NCBI RefSeq assembly: GCF_016862315.1
Contig: NZ_BOMS01000009.1
Coordinates: 62,001 to 126,000, forward strand
From: Actinoplanes palleronii
GTDB lineage: Bacteria; Actinomycetota; Actinomycetes; Mycobacteriales; Micromonosporaceae
Length of the DNA: 64,000 nt
Direction of reading: 5' to 3'
Both the position numbers and the translations under genes were made by a program. The notes under the pieces were generated by a model that saw nothing but the letters and a program-made list of their open reading frames with translations, was not told the origin of the DNA and did not search any database. This document shows, one piece after another, positions 45,701-53,455 of the stretch; the stretch's first letter is position 1, and every line of letters starts with the position of its first letter.

Positions 45701-45862
45701 GGACGGACTGTCCCTGGCGTCCGCGATGGCGTCCAGAACCCCCCGCGCCACCTCACGGTTCAGGGTGTCGACGTGGAACTCCGAGCGGCGCCAGACGTCG
45801 TCGGCGGTCGGCGTGACGTTGATCCGCAGGCTGGAAAGGGCCTTCAGGCCGTCCTCCGTCAT
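42710..45862 (-). CDS. Fused AAA+/STAND-like ATPase and HerA/FtsK-type translocase ATPase
   Basis: 1050 aa with two distinct P-loop modules. The N-terminal half has Walker A GQRGTGKTHL (about residue 64-73) and a Walker B region PSVIAVDQIDGLL (near 240), followed by sensor-like AAQHATWEV and helical domains, as in AAA+/ORC-like or STAND NTPases. Residues about 520-610 are a helical linker. The C-terminal ~400 residues are a HerA-like motor: Walker A GSGSGKTVLLRR (near 665), TIVLDPNNDLARL, Walker B LGGLFVMDEAQTFAPSG (near 917) and FATQSPKGL, then a terminal region LRGGEFYVAVEGSSFSKVRTSL. HerA motors translocate double-stranded DNA and often pair with nucleases. The ATG overlaps the stop of the previous gene (ATGA), so the three-gene operon 47578-42710 is tightly coupled. 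Defence function is inferred. Confidence 0.85.
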   Translation of the reverse strand: MTEDGLKALSSLRINVTPTADDVWRRSEFHVDTLNREVARGVLDAIADARDSPSGSPVGVVVQGQRGTGKTHLLGWVREQVQGQDGYFFLVGLLDGTRFWHSVAHSMLTGLARRIDGQETQSQVFLRRLTLLTGVPFAERQALIGAAPLLRPAVEALLGALHRHAPDVAMECRHTVRALALYNAGDFRAREVGNNFLQSGEECEPGERAPWGLPREVHPPEKVVGELSWLLSLTGPSVIAVDQIDGLLAPVAKAIQAGQSAEWQDSLQLDQIANGLMDLRERTHKTVTVIAAQHATWEVIKKNAIASVQDRFVARQHLGSVPSATVGRELVARRLTPHYDATGFVAPYPTWPVQERAFDDAVNFKPREILQIVDDHIRGCVNDGVVRELGELRASQTIVDDTIVVPSELALIAIDKTFAELTAAATVDGVLSSGAEDLELPGLLSAGLQAWILERGAAGRQFEQDPPPSTKPALHARLRRTIDDETEVEAHWGFRGIAPDYHANAVLNRIRAGCTEAGLAGGVQNRRLFFLRNAEWPQSAKNREAAAAFEAAGGRRLTVTDQDLRILWALRDLLAKAPPDLPAWLLARQPTGKVAFLQEALADAGAGLPTPDLAAPAPVQEEAGPVESARPVVRAPLGPAISLGVSFDTAEPVMVELEALRKHTAIFAGSGSGKTVLLRRIIEECALQGVSTIVLDPNNDLARLGDPWPEQPSAWGPGDAGKAQDYLQNTEVVIYTPRRAAGRPITFQPLPDFHQLLNDPDEFEAAVDAALAALSPRAKVDGRTAKAEKGRAVLKEALVHYAQRHRDTSLRGFIGMLDDLPDTASRFGADATKIAADLGQSLTAATVIDPLFGGVGQPVDPGELLTPAEGKRARVSVISLIGLPSDDQKQSFVNQLQMALFAWIKRNPAGERPLGGLFVMDEAQTFAPSGAMTACTGSTLSLASQARKYGLGLVFATQSPKGLHNQIPGNAATQFFGLLNAPVQIEAAREVARAKGGDLPGISQLRGGEFYVAVEGSSFSKVRTSLCLSHHPKSPLTQEEVLQYASAERP

Positions 45863-46539
45863 AGTTCCTCGATCGCCAGCGCGTGGTGGTCCCGGCTGCC
45901 GATGACCACCGCGGCAGCCCGGTCCCGGCCCTCCAGCCCTTTCTGATTGGTCTCCTCCTCGAGGTGCACTCCCGGCATCCGTGCCATCAGCCGCAGCACG
46001 CCGTCGAGGTCGGCTGTGGCGACGTCACCGAAGTGCTGCCGCAGATCGGCGAGGCCGACCCAGTCGCCGGCCGCTTTCGCCAGCTCGCCGTACGCCCGGC
46101 GGACCCGCTTCTCGATCTCGTCCGCCGCCGGACGGCTCGCCGGCGCAGTGGCTACCGGACCGGCCGGGCGGTCGTCGCTCTCGGGCTGGACACCGAGCAC
46201 CTGGGCCAGGCTGCGGCCGGTCGCGTCGAGGTAGTGGTCCAGCCGCTTGAGCACGGCGTACAGGGCCTGGCCCGCCGATCCGGCGCCCTTGGGCACCTCC
46301 CGGGTCAGCTCCTCCCGCCCCCACCACCAGCCGCCGTCGGCCAAGGAGAACAGGAAGGATCGTCCTTCCCTGCGGCACTCGATCAGCTTCGCCTCGACGA
46401 GCTTGATCCGGGACTTGCCGGTCAGCTGCAGACCGGGTGCATAGTTTTCCGAGATCTGTTTGTTGGACAGCTCGGCATTCTCGGCCATCAAGATCAGCAG
46501 GAGTGCGCGTTCCGGCAGAGAAAGCTTCAAGTCACTCAT
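45859..46539 (-). CDS. Winged-helix-like protein linking nuclease and HerA-type ATPase
   Basis: 226 aa from ATG 46539, with AAAGGG seven bases upstream. The reading frame runs further upstream, but ATG 46539 overlaps the nuclease gene by eight bases and gives a sensible N-terminus. Residues about 1-75 (LPERALLLILMAENAELSNKQISENYA, ... LVEAKLIECRREGRSFLFSL) look like a winged helix, followed by WWWGREEL. A variable Pro/Ala linker lies near 120-140, and a second helical domain (IEKRVRRAYGELAKAAGDWVGLADLRQHFG) has another winged-helix-like pattern. I do not know the family. Coupling at both ends by overlapping codons suggests a stoichiometric complex component or sensor. Confidence 0.65.
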   Translation of the reverse strand: MSDLKLSLPERALLLILMAENAELSNKQISENYAPGLQLTGKSRIKLVEAKLIECRREGRSFLFSLADGGWWWGREELTREVPKGAGSAGQALYAVLKRLDHYLDATGRSLAQVLGVQPESDDRPAGPVATAPASRPAADEIEKRVRRAYGELAKAAGDWVGLADLRQHFGDVATADLDGVLRLMARMPGVHLEEETNQKGLEGRDRAAAVVIGSRDHHALAIEEL

Positions 46540-47578
46540 GAATGGCCCTTTCGCGGTGTTCGGCCCGACGCCCGTCAAGGAATTGACGAAGTTGTGACAG
46601 GACCAGGTCGCGATGCTGAACGACCTGGGCATTGGTGAATCGGAGCACGGCATATCCGGCGAGCTGGAGCTGCACGTCGCGCTGCCGGTCGGCGGCGAAA
46701 CGCTCGGGATCCCGGTGCTCCGCCCCGTCGATCTCGACGACACACCGTTCAGAGCGCCAGAGAAGGTCGACACGGACCGGATTGGTCAGCGGATGCGCCT
46801 GGTACAACTGATTCCATTCACGCCCGCCGGCCCAGTCAACGCTGCCGAGAGCGTCCTCCAGCGACTGCTCGGCGTGGCTGGCCGGGTGTGGCCGGCCGGC
46901 GATCGCGGGATATCCGACCGGGCTGTCCAGGCTGCGCTCATCCGCGCCGGATTCCTCGGTCGGGACGGTGTCGCCAGGCGCCGGCCGGACCCGGACGCGC
47001 ACCACGTTGTCGATCGAACCGAGGGGACTCCCGGCGAACCAGATGCCGTAACCGCCGCTGTCCGCGAGCCAGCGCGCGGCCGAGATCAGAGCCTGCTCGT
47101 TCTCCGGCGTCAGCCCGGGCGGCAGGCTGATCAGGATCGCGATACGCCGGCGGCCGAAGCTCCGTGCGATCACCTTGGCCAGTTCAGCCGCACGCGTCTC
47201 CGGCGAGAAGCGATCAGGAGCCCCCGAACCGCGCAGAGCACGCTCGGCCAGATCAGCCAGGAACGGTCCGAACAGATCACCCGCACGGGCGGTTCGCAGA
47301 GCGATCGAGCGCACCGCCACCACGCCGGCACCGGCCGGACCGTCGATCCCGGCAGCGGCCGGCAGCCAGGCCGGGAACAACTCGCGGGCTACCCGGTCCA
47401 GCCGATCCAGCAGGTCGTCGATGAGCTGGGCCGGACGGCGCGGCGCGGTCGCCTCGTAGGTGATGACGGCGGGCGCCTCTGCCGGAAGCGGCTCCAGCGA
47501 CAGCGCCAGCGCGCTGGCAGTCGGCCCTTCGACGACAATCGGCTGATCAAGAGGAAGATCCGTCCAGGCTCGCGCCAC
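46532..47578 (-). CDS. Protein with C-terminal DUF559/Vsr-like nuclease domain
   Basis: 348 aa from GTG 47578, with AAGGGA seven bases upstream. Residues 1 to about 230 form an alpha/beta domain of no recognised family (RIAILISLPPGLTPENEQAL, YGIWFAGSPLGS). Residues about 240-340 match the DUF559/very-short-patch-repair endonuclease pattern: VDLLWRSERCVVEIDGAEHRD (Asp, then Glu-x-Asp), ADRQRDVQLQLAGYAVLRFT and a final QV..H...V helix. These PD-(D/E)xK-like residues would coordinate Mg2+ and cut DNA. First gene of the operon with the winged-helix-like protein and the HerA-type ATPase. Confidence 0.78.
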   Translation of the reverse strand: MARAWTDLPLDQPIVVEGPTASALALSLEPLPAEAPAVITYEATAPRRPAQLIDDLLDRLDRVARELFPAWLPAAAGIDGPAGAGVVAVRSIALRTARAGDLFGPFLADLAERALRGSGAPDRFSPETRAAELAKVIARSFGRRRIAILISLPPGLTPENEQALISAARWLADSGGYGIWFAGSPLGSIDNVVRVRVRPAPGDTVPTEESGADERSLDSPVGYPAIAGRPHPASHAEQSLEDALGSVDWAGGREWNQLYQAHPLTNPVRVDLLWRSERCVVEIDGAEHRDPERFAADRQRDVQLQLAGYAVLRFTNAQVVQHRDLVLSQLRQFLDGRRAEHRERAIHE

Positions 47579-47782
47579 ACCATATCCCTTGCCTCACGGG
47601 TGCATAGATTCTGCGGGCGCTTCCAAGATCGAGACAAGGCTATTCAGCCTGTCGGGTTCTGCCACAGCCGCAAAAAATCAGGATGAGTGAATCTTCGGCC
47701 ACTCTGACCTTTCTGCTAATTGCGGGGCGCAGTCAGCAATCGGGACAATCCGCAAGGCCTAGCGAGCGGCCGGTCGTCTTCC

Positions 47783-47795
47783 TAGAATGCGATCC
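47783..47795 (+). promoter_or_regulatory. Leaderless promoter of the ABC-type cassette
   Basis: TAGAAT (47783-47788) is a near-consensus -10. The GTG at 47796 begins seven bases later, about where transcription should start, which points to a leaderless mRNA. The ATG at 47787 overlaps the box and so is unlikely to be the start. The remaining ~200 bp back to 47579 must also hold the promoter of the opposite operon; no clear operator was found. Confidence 0.6.
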
Positions 47796-48518
47796 GTGTC
47801 CCCAATCAAGCCCGGTGGAATGAGCGCCCCCAGCCGCGGGCAGGATGCCGTACGGATCCTTTTGATCATTTCCGCGGCGGCCACGCCGATCCCGGCCACG
47901 GCCGGCGACCACGGCGCCGATCCGGCACCGAACGATCCGGTGCCGGCCGACGCGGTGGCGGTCCTGGAGAGTCAGGTGCTGCTGCAGAAGCTCGACTTCT
48001 GGGTGCGCAACCCCGACTTCCTCGCCGATGAGTTGCTCAACGACTACGAGCAGGGCGGCGACGCCGAGCTCCTCGAGCTGGCCGGGAGCATCCTGGCAGC
48101 CGACGAGCCGGAGGTACGGCGCTACCCGATGATGCGGTTCCTCTTCGGCGCCTACGAGCCGCTGGACGACGCGCTGGCGGTGCTCCGCAGTGCCCACCTG
48201 GTCGTGCGGCGCAAGCGCGGCACCGTCGACGGCCGGGTCCGGCGGCACGACTACTACCTCACCCGGACCGGGCGGTCGGCTGCCGAGCAGATCGTGCACG
48301 ACGTCCCGGAGTTCGGATATTTCGTGGATCGCACCCAGCTCGTCGCCCGCCTGGCCACCGGGTACGGCGGCAGCCGCCTGAAAGCGCGGCAGTACCAGCA
48401 GGACGAGTACCGCAACGCGGTGATCGGCGACCAGATCGCCACGATCGCGCCACGCGTCCAGCAACGCTGGCGCCGATGCGCCGCCGAACGGCAACCGTCC
48501 TCGGTCGATGCCGCATGA
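47796..48518 (+). CDS. Small winged-helix 'middle component' of an ABC-type conflict system
   Basis: 240 aa from GTG 47796. After a ~45-residue variable N-terminus there is a helical segment LQKLDFWVRNPDFLADELL and later a wing pattern ending HDYYLTRTGRSAAEQIV, typical of winged-helix proteins. This combination resembles the middle components of predicted ABC-three-component systems, small adaptors encoded beside a Rad50-like ATPase. The 3' end overlaps the ATPase start (ATGA). A transcription-regulator role is the main alternative. Confidence 0.6.
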   Translation: MSPIKPGGMSAPSRGQDAVRILLIISAAATPIPATAGDHGADPAPNDPVPADAVAVLESQVLLQKLDFWVRNPDFLADELLNDYEQGGDAELLELAGSILAADEPEVRRYPMMRFLFGAYEPLDDALAVLRSAHLVVRRKRGTVDGRVRRHDYYLTRTGRSAAEQIVHDVPEFGYFVDRTQLVARLATGYGGSRLKARQYQQDEYRNAVIGDQIATIAPRVQQRWRRCAAERQPSSVDAA

Positions 48519-50487
48519 GCTCCGAGGAACTCACCACCCGCATCGCGGTCCGCGCGGGAGTGCCGGTGCCGGTCGTGGAGCGGGTGTTCGAGGGGTACGG
48601 CTTCTCGCCGATCCTGTCCGGTGCACTGCCGCGGCCGGTGCAACTGCGCCGGCTTCGCATCGCCGGCACCCGGACGGTGGAGCCTCGGGGACCGTTCGAC
48701 CGGGTCTTCCCATTCGGCACCGGCCTCACCGTGCTGGCGGCCGACAATCTCCGGGGCAAGACCAGCGTGCTGGAACTGATCACCTGGTGCCTGCGCGGCT
48801 CACCCCGCGCCAACCTCCAGGGTGTCGTCCGCAGCTGGCTGAGCCGGCTCGATTGCGATGTCACGGTGGCGGGACGCCCGCTGGGCTTCCGCCTCGTCCT
48901 TCGGCACGGGCAACTCGTCGAGGGCCGGGTCCTGTCGGCGGCCGACGAGGAGAGCCTGGCCGGGGCCGACGCGGCCGATCCCGGACGAGCAGTCGTGGAG
49001 CTCGTGCTCGCGACCGACCCTGACACGTTCGCCGCCATGGTCGCGAACCTGATGATGGAACTGCTCGACCTCGAACGCCTGGAGTCGTCGTCCAGCCGCA
49101 GCGCCTCCGGCCGGACCACGTACGGCTGGCCGGCGTACTTCGGCGCGCTCTATCTGCCGCCCGGCGGCGACTCGGCGTTGCTGGGTGACTCAGTCATCGG
49201 TGGCCTGGCCGGCCGGCTCCTGCAAGTGTTCCTGGACCTGCCGGGCGCCGCGCTGCTCAGCCGGATGCGGACGGCTCGTGACCAGCTCGGGGAGGCCGAC
49301 CGGGCGGCCGAGGCGGATTCGGCCCGGATGTGGACCCTGCTCGCCACCCAGCGGGCCGACGCGGAACGCCGGCTGGCCGAGGCGCACCGCGAACTGGCCG
49401 CCCTCGGTGAACCCGCCGGGACGGCTTCACTGATCGCCGACATCTCCGGCCTCACCACCGCGGCCGTGACCGCCGAAGGGTCGCTGCGCGAGGCACGCGA
49501 GAACCACGAACTTCTCCGCTGGCAGCGCCGGTTCGACGAAAAACGGCTCACCGACCTTCGCGAGCACCAGGCGGCCCGGTTGTTCTTCCACGCTCTCGAC
49601 CCGGAGGTGTGTCCCCGGTGCGAGGTCCCGATCAGCCCGGCGCGGCGCGCGGCCGAACGGACGTCGGCGATCTGCGCGGTGTGCACCGAGCCGACCGGTC
49701 TGACGGCCTCCGATCCGGCCGAGGCCGAGGCCGCCATCCAGGAGGCCCAGTGGCGATGGAAAGCCAGCCGGGAGGCCGAGGACCTGGCTCGGCACCGCCT
49801 CGACGACAACGCCGCGTACGCCGCGGACCGCCGTCGTGCGCTGGCCGAGGTGGAAAGCACCCTGGCCGGCGTGCGCAGCGGGAAAACTGAGGATCAGCGC
49901 CAGTCACTCGCGAACCGGGTGACCCGGCTCGAAGGCATGGTCAGCGCCTGGGAGTCACTGTCGATGCCGCAACAGCGCCCGTCCACCGACGCCCGGACGG
50001 TGCTCGACGCCGCCATCGCCGAGCTGACCGCGCTGCAGTCCGCGGCCAGCGACACCCTCTTCGAGGAGCTCAACACCGACATCGCCGTGCTCGCCCGGGG
50101 CTTCGGTTTCCGCAACCTCGACCGGGTCGTCGCCGATCGGGCCGGGCGGCTGCAGGTGTACAAGACCGGCGGTCCGCGGGAATGGTTCGGCACCCAGTCG
50201 CCGGGCGAACGGCTCCGGCTCCGGATCGCGGTGGTGGTCGCCCTGCTCCGGATCGGCCATCGTCACGGCGTGGCCACCCACCCCGGGCTCCTGCTCATCG
50301 ACAGCCCCCGTCGGAAGAGGTACAGGACGACAACGCCGCCGCCCTGCTGGTCGCGTTGGAGCAGCTCTGCGAGGCGACGCCCGGGCTGCAGGTACTGGTC
50401 ACCACCGCGGACGAGGAGCTGGTGGACCGCGTGCTCACCGCTTCGACCATCATCTCGCCACCCGGTCCCGGGCAGCCGTTGTGGTGA
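48515..50487 (+). CDS. Rad50/SMC-like ABC ATPase with central Cys4 motif; apparent frameshift
   Basis: About 657 aa if read through. Walker A is a variant, LAADNLRGKTSVLELI (near residues 73-88), with GKT kept but the first glycine replaced by Ala. Two helical arms surround a zinc motif CPRC (C366, C369) and CAVC (C387, C390), so the centre is a zinc hook or ribbon. The signature TQSPGERLRLRIAV and Walker B LLLIDSP follow. Directly after, at the five-C run 50305-50309, the frame opened at 48515 continues into an Arg/Trp/Ser/Pro-rich nonsense tail to 50497. A second frame, used from here to 50487, continues naturally as SEEVQDDNAAALLVALEQL, VLVTTADEEL and so on. One extra base in the C-run would restore a single protein. 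It may be a sequencing error, a real mutation or slippage. It begins at ATG 48515 overlapping the previous stop. Confidence 0.75.
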
Positions 50488-52457
50488 CATCGGGTGAGCT
50501 CGACCGGCTCCTGGTGACGATGGGTGGCGTGCCGCCACCACTGGCCGCGGTGGTCGAGCGCCTCGCCGGGCCGCCCGCCCCGGAGATCGAGCGGTGTGCC
50601 GCCGGGCCGCTCGCGCCGTTGTTGTGCGCCACGCTGGTCCAGCAGCTGGCCGAGCCCGGCGGTGCTGCTCCCGACGACGTGACCGCGCTCCTGCGTGGAC
50701 TGACCCAGCAACACAGCGTTCTGGCGTTGCTGGACGCCACCGATGAGCTACTGGGCTCGGTCGCGTTCGTCGAGTCGTACGGGGTCCGCCTGCACCGGGC
50801 CTTTCTCACCGGCGCCTCGGCGGCTCGGCCTCTGGTCGCGGGGGCATTCGCCGAAGGCGCACTGCGGCTGGCCATCACCGGGGTCGGCGACATCATGCGT
50901 ACGGTCGTGATGGTGACGCCGGACGCCGTCGATGACCTCGACCCGGACTACGCGGAGCGTCTGCCGCGGCTGATCGGCGCGGCACTTGACGTGTGGGGCG
51001 GAGAACGGGCGATCAGCGAGTCGCTGCTGCGTACTCTGGCGGAACTGCGGCAGCATCCGGCGGCAGCGGCCGGCGCGGCGTTCGAGTTCGGCCTCCACCA
51101 GATCCGGTCCGCCGCCGACCCGAGCACCGAGGACCCGATCGCGGTGCTGGTGGTGGCGCGCAAGAACCTGGCGCACGCCGAGGTCGCCGAGGAGTGCGGT
51201 GATGACGCCGCCCTGTACGGCACCGGGATCGACGCCGTCATGGCTTTCCGGCGGGGCGACCAGCTCGCGCTCCGGGACGTGCAGCGGAGGATGCTCCGCT
51301 TGCTCGACGAGCGGGCGAACGGGCTCCGGCGCGGGCACGTCCCGGCCTGGCGTCGTTCCCGCGCCGAGGCCGGTTTCGCCTGGGCACGCCTGGTGACGAT
51401 CCTGGCCCGAGCGTTGGACGCGACAACCCGACCGGCATGGCTCGACGCCTGGCCGATGATCGACGCCCTGCTGGACGCGTACGCCCTGGACCGCGCGGTG
51501 GTGCCGGTGCCGGGCGCCGTCGATCAGGACGGCCTCGCCCGAGTCGTCCGGCCGGTGATCGCGTCGGCGCTCCGCGGGCGGGAGACGTTGCTGGTGCAGC
51601 TACGTGTCGCGGCGGCGGACGACACTGACCGCGTCGGCCGGCTGCGGGAGATCATCGCGCGCCTGGACGTATCTCCGGAGCCCTCGCTCGACGACGACCA
51701 CGAACGCTCACGACTTGTCTCGCTGGCACCGTCGATGGTGGCCGAGTTGGGGCTTCCCGCCGCCACGCGACTTGCCCGCCAGGTCGACGACGATGCTCTG
51801 CGCATGATCGAGGGCGTGGCATACAACGCGGTGGTACGCCACGGAAGCCTGCGCGACCCGGTCATCGCCGGCCTCCTCGAGGGTCTCACCACCGGCCTCC
51901 AGTCCTGCCCCGACTACACCGGATCCGTCCGGCAGTCCTTCGACGCGTTGCTCACCGAGACCGTCACCTTCCTGGCCACCCGGCATGACCTGCAGCGGTC
52001 GGCAGCGGTCGACTACCTGTTCCCGGCCCGGTCACCACCTCGAGAGGCCCGGCTGCAGGAGGACTTCGCCGACTGGTTGCGCCGCGGCCCGCTGGCCGGC
52101 CACATCGCCGTCGAAGTCCCGAACGTCGCCACCGGACGCGTCGACATCATGGTGGGGTTCGGCGCCACCCGATTCTTCATCGAGGTCAAACGGGAGCTCC
52201 GGGACAGCTCGCGGGCGGAGTTGGAACGCTCCTACCTCGCCCAGGCCGCGGACTATTCGGGAACCAGCGCGACCCTCGGCATGCTCCTGGTTCTCGATCT
52301 GACGCCGCACCCGGCGGGCGTACCGCACCTGAGCGAATGCGCCTGGGTGGCCAGCCGCCGACCGCCCGGCAGCACCGTAGACCGCCATATCGTGGCCGGG
52401 CTGGTGATCGGCAATCGCCCGACCCCGAGCGCGTACTCCCGGGCGGCGAACCACTGA
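50484..52457 (+). CDS. Effector-like protein with C-terminal PD-(D/E)xK nuclease domain
   Basis: 657 aa starting at GTG 50484 (overlapping the ATPase stop; a GTG one codon earlier is possible). Residues 1 to about 510 are almost all helical with no recognised domain; similar long helical regions carry the ATPase-binding part of ABC-system effectors. The last ~140 residues contain EARLQEDFADWL, GRVDIMVGF (D554), FIEVKRE (E567-V-K569), then YLAQAADYSGTSATLGMLLVLDL. That is the E...D...ExK order of PD-(D/E)xK nucleases such as Mrr-like enzymes. Likely the toxic arm of the cassette, cutting DNA when the Rad50-like ATPase is triggered; inferred. Confidence 0.72.
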   Translation: MTSGELDRLLVTMGGVPPPLAAVVERLAGPPAPEIERCAAGPLAPLLCATLVQQLAEPGGAAPDDVTALLRGLTQQHSVLALLDATDELLGSVAFVESYGVRLHRAFLTGASAARPLVAGAFAEGALRLAITGVGDIMRTVVMVTPDAVDDLDPDYAERLPRLIGAALDVWGGERAISESLLRTLAELRQHPAAAAGAAFEFGLHQIRSAADPSTEDPIAVLVVARKNLAHAEVAEECGDDAALYGTGIDAVMAFRRGDQLALRDVQRRMLRLLDERANGLRRGHVPAWRRSRAEAGFAWARLVTILARALDATTRPAWLDAWPMIDALLDAYALDRAVVPVPGAVDQDGLARVVRPVIASALRGRETLLVQLRVAAADDTDRVGRLREIIARLDVSPEPSLDDDHERSRLVSLAPSMVAELGLPAATRLARQVDDDALRMIEGVAYNAVVRHGSLRDPVIAGLLEGLTTGLQSCPDYTGSVRQSFDALLTETVTFLATRHDLQRSAAVDYLFPARSPPREARLQEDFADWLRRGPLAGHIAVEVPNVATGRVDIMVGFGATRFFIEVKRELRDSSRAELERSYLAQAADYSGTSATLGMLLVLDLTPHPAGVPHLSECAWVASRRPPGSTVDRHIVAGLVIGNRPTPSAYSRAANH

Positions 52458-52496
52458 GGCCGACTCGGCGCGTAACGCCGGGCGGGCCTGTGGGTC

Positions 52497-52745
52497 TCAG
52501 CCTCGGCGGAGAATCGAGCCCGCGCCGAGAAGATCGGCGAACGCCGCGTCGACCGCGAGCGTGGTCGTCCCGGGTGGACCGTGCATCTCGATGGACCTGA
52601 TCACGACCGGGTGGACCGTGCCCGTCCGGTCGGACAGTTCCATCTCGTCGCCGGCCCGCAGGGCGTCCCCCGCCAGGTTGCCGGTGACGAGGGCCCACGG
52701 CCGGCCGGCGATCCGATGGACCGCTGCGACCAAGAAACGTGTCAT
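52497..52745 (-). CDS. Stand-alone EF-Tu domain 2-like protein
   Basis: 82 aa. The segment RFLVAAVHRIAGRPWALVTGNLAGDALRAGDEMEL follows the pattern of the beta-barrel domain 2 of translation GTPases (a valine-rich strand, then 'GR..V.TG....G....GD'), but there is no GTPase domain. Such small barrels occur in actinobacteria with no established role. The ATG has GGAAGAG about nine bases upstream. It is divergent from the SMI1/KNR4 gene and lies just past the end of the cassette at 52457. Confidence 0.6.
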   Translation of the reverse strand: MTRFLVAAVHRIAGRPWALVTGNLAGDALRAGDEMELSDRTGTVHPVVIRSIEMHGPPGTTTLAVDAAFADLLGAGSILRRG

Positions 52746-52803
52746 CGCCGTCTACTCTTCCAGATCGGTTCTCCGGCGGCCGGTGCTCATGCGGGGAGGT
52801 GGA

Positions 52804-53352
52804 ATGGTGAACGCGTCACCCGACTGGCCGGCATTGATCGGCAGGCTCATCCAGGTTCGTTCGGAGATCGACGCCGCTGACCCGGAGCAGCTCCAGCCCT
52901 GCACGATCCCGCGGGTCAAGGCGTCCGAGGCGGACATCGCCGGCTTCGAGCGGGAGATCGGCGAGCAGGTGCCGGCCGGGTACCGCGAGTTCCTGCTGCA
53001 CGCCGACGGCTGGCCCCAGTTCGAGTACGACATCGACCTGTTCGGCCTCTCCGAACTGCGCGGCGCGGGCGCCTGGGAGATCGGCATCCAGACCCTGGAG
53101 ACGTACGACGACGAGGGCGTCCTGGAGGACAGCGGTGTCGCGTTCGACCAGGTCGTGCCGGTGGCCGCCGGCCCGGGGATGTCCAGTGTGTACGCGCTGA
53201 TCCGCAACGGCTTCCCCGGCGCGGGCACGGTGCTGTGGTGGAACGACGGCCAGGAGATCGACAGGTACCCGGGCTTCGCCGACTTCATCGCCGCCACCAC
53301 CGCCTACGCCGAAGTCCGCCTCAGCAAACTGCACGGCCGCTCCACCGGCTGA
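52804..53352 (+). CDS. SMI1/KNR4 (SUKH) family protein
   Basis: 182 aa. GGGGAGG lies directly before ATG 52804. The core pattern ASEADIAGFEREIGEQVPAGYREFLLHADGW is the SUKH signature (Glu-rich helix, then P..YR.FL...DGW). GTVLWWNDGQEIDRYPGFADFI is its C-terminal strand-helix part. SUKH proteins are often immunity proteins against nuclease or deaminase toxins, but a matching toxin gene was not seen next to it, so here it may be an orphan immunity or an unrelated signalling protein. Confidence 0.85.
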   Translation: MVNASPDWPALIGRLIQVRSEIDAADPEQLQPCTIPRVKASEADIAGFEREIGEQVPAGYREFLLHADGWPQFEYDIDLFGLSELRGAGAWEIGIQTLETYDDEGVLEDSGVAFDQVVPVAAGPGMSSVYALIRNGFPGAGTVLWWNDGQEIDRYPGFADFIAATTAYAEVRLSKLHGRSTG

Positions 53353-53412
53353 CGAAACGGATCTCACACTTTCTTGCGCTCGGGCGCATCGACAGGGCAC
53401 GCTCTCCCCACA

Positions 53413-53436
53413 GGTAGACGTACTAGTAAGTCTACC
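53413..53436 (+). promoter_or_regulatory. 24-bp near-perfect palindrome, candidate TetR operator
   Basis: GGTAGAC-g-TACTAGTA-a-GTCTACC reads the same on both strands except one base pair. It lies 19 bp before the ATG of the alpha/beta hydrolase gene, over its likely promoter or start of transcription. The size and form are those of TetR-family operators, and a TetR gene is located one gene downstream (54330). Confidence 0.75.
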
Positions 53437-53455
53437 CAAATGGAAGGACGTTCTC

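Noticed and set aside
42971..45946. 991-codon plus-strand frame opposite the HerA-type ATPase
   Set aside because: Antisense shadow of a gene with clear Walker motifs.
48476..48514. Earlier in-frame ATG for the Rad50-like ATPase
   Set aside because: ATG 48515 forms the usual ATGA overlap and gives a better N-terminus.
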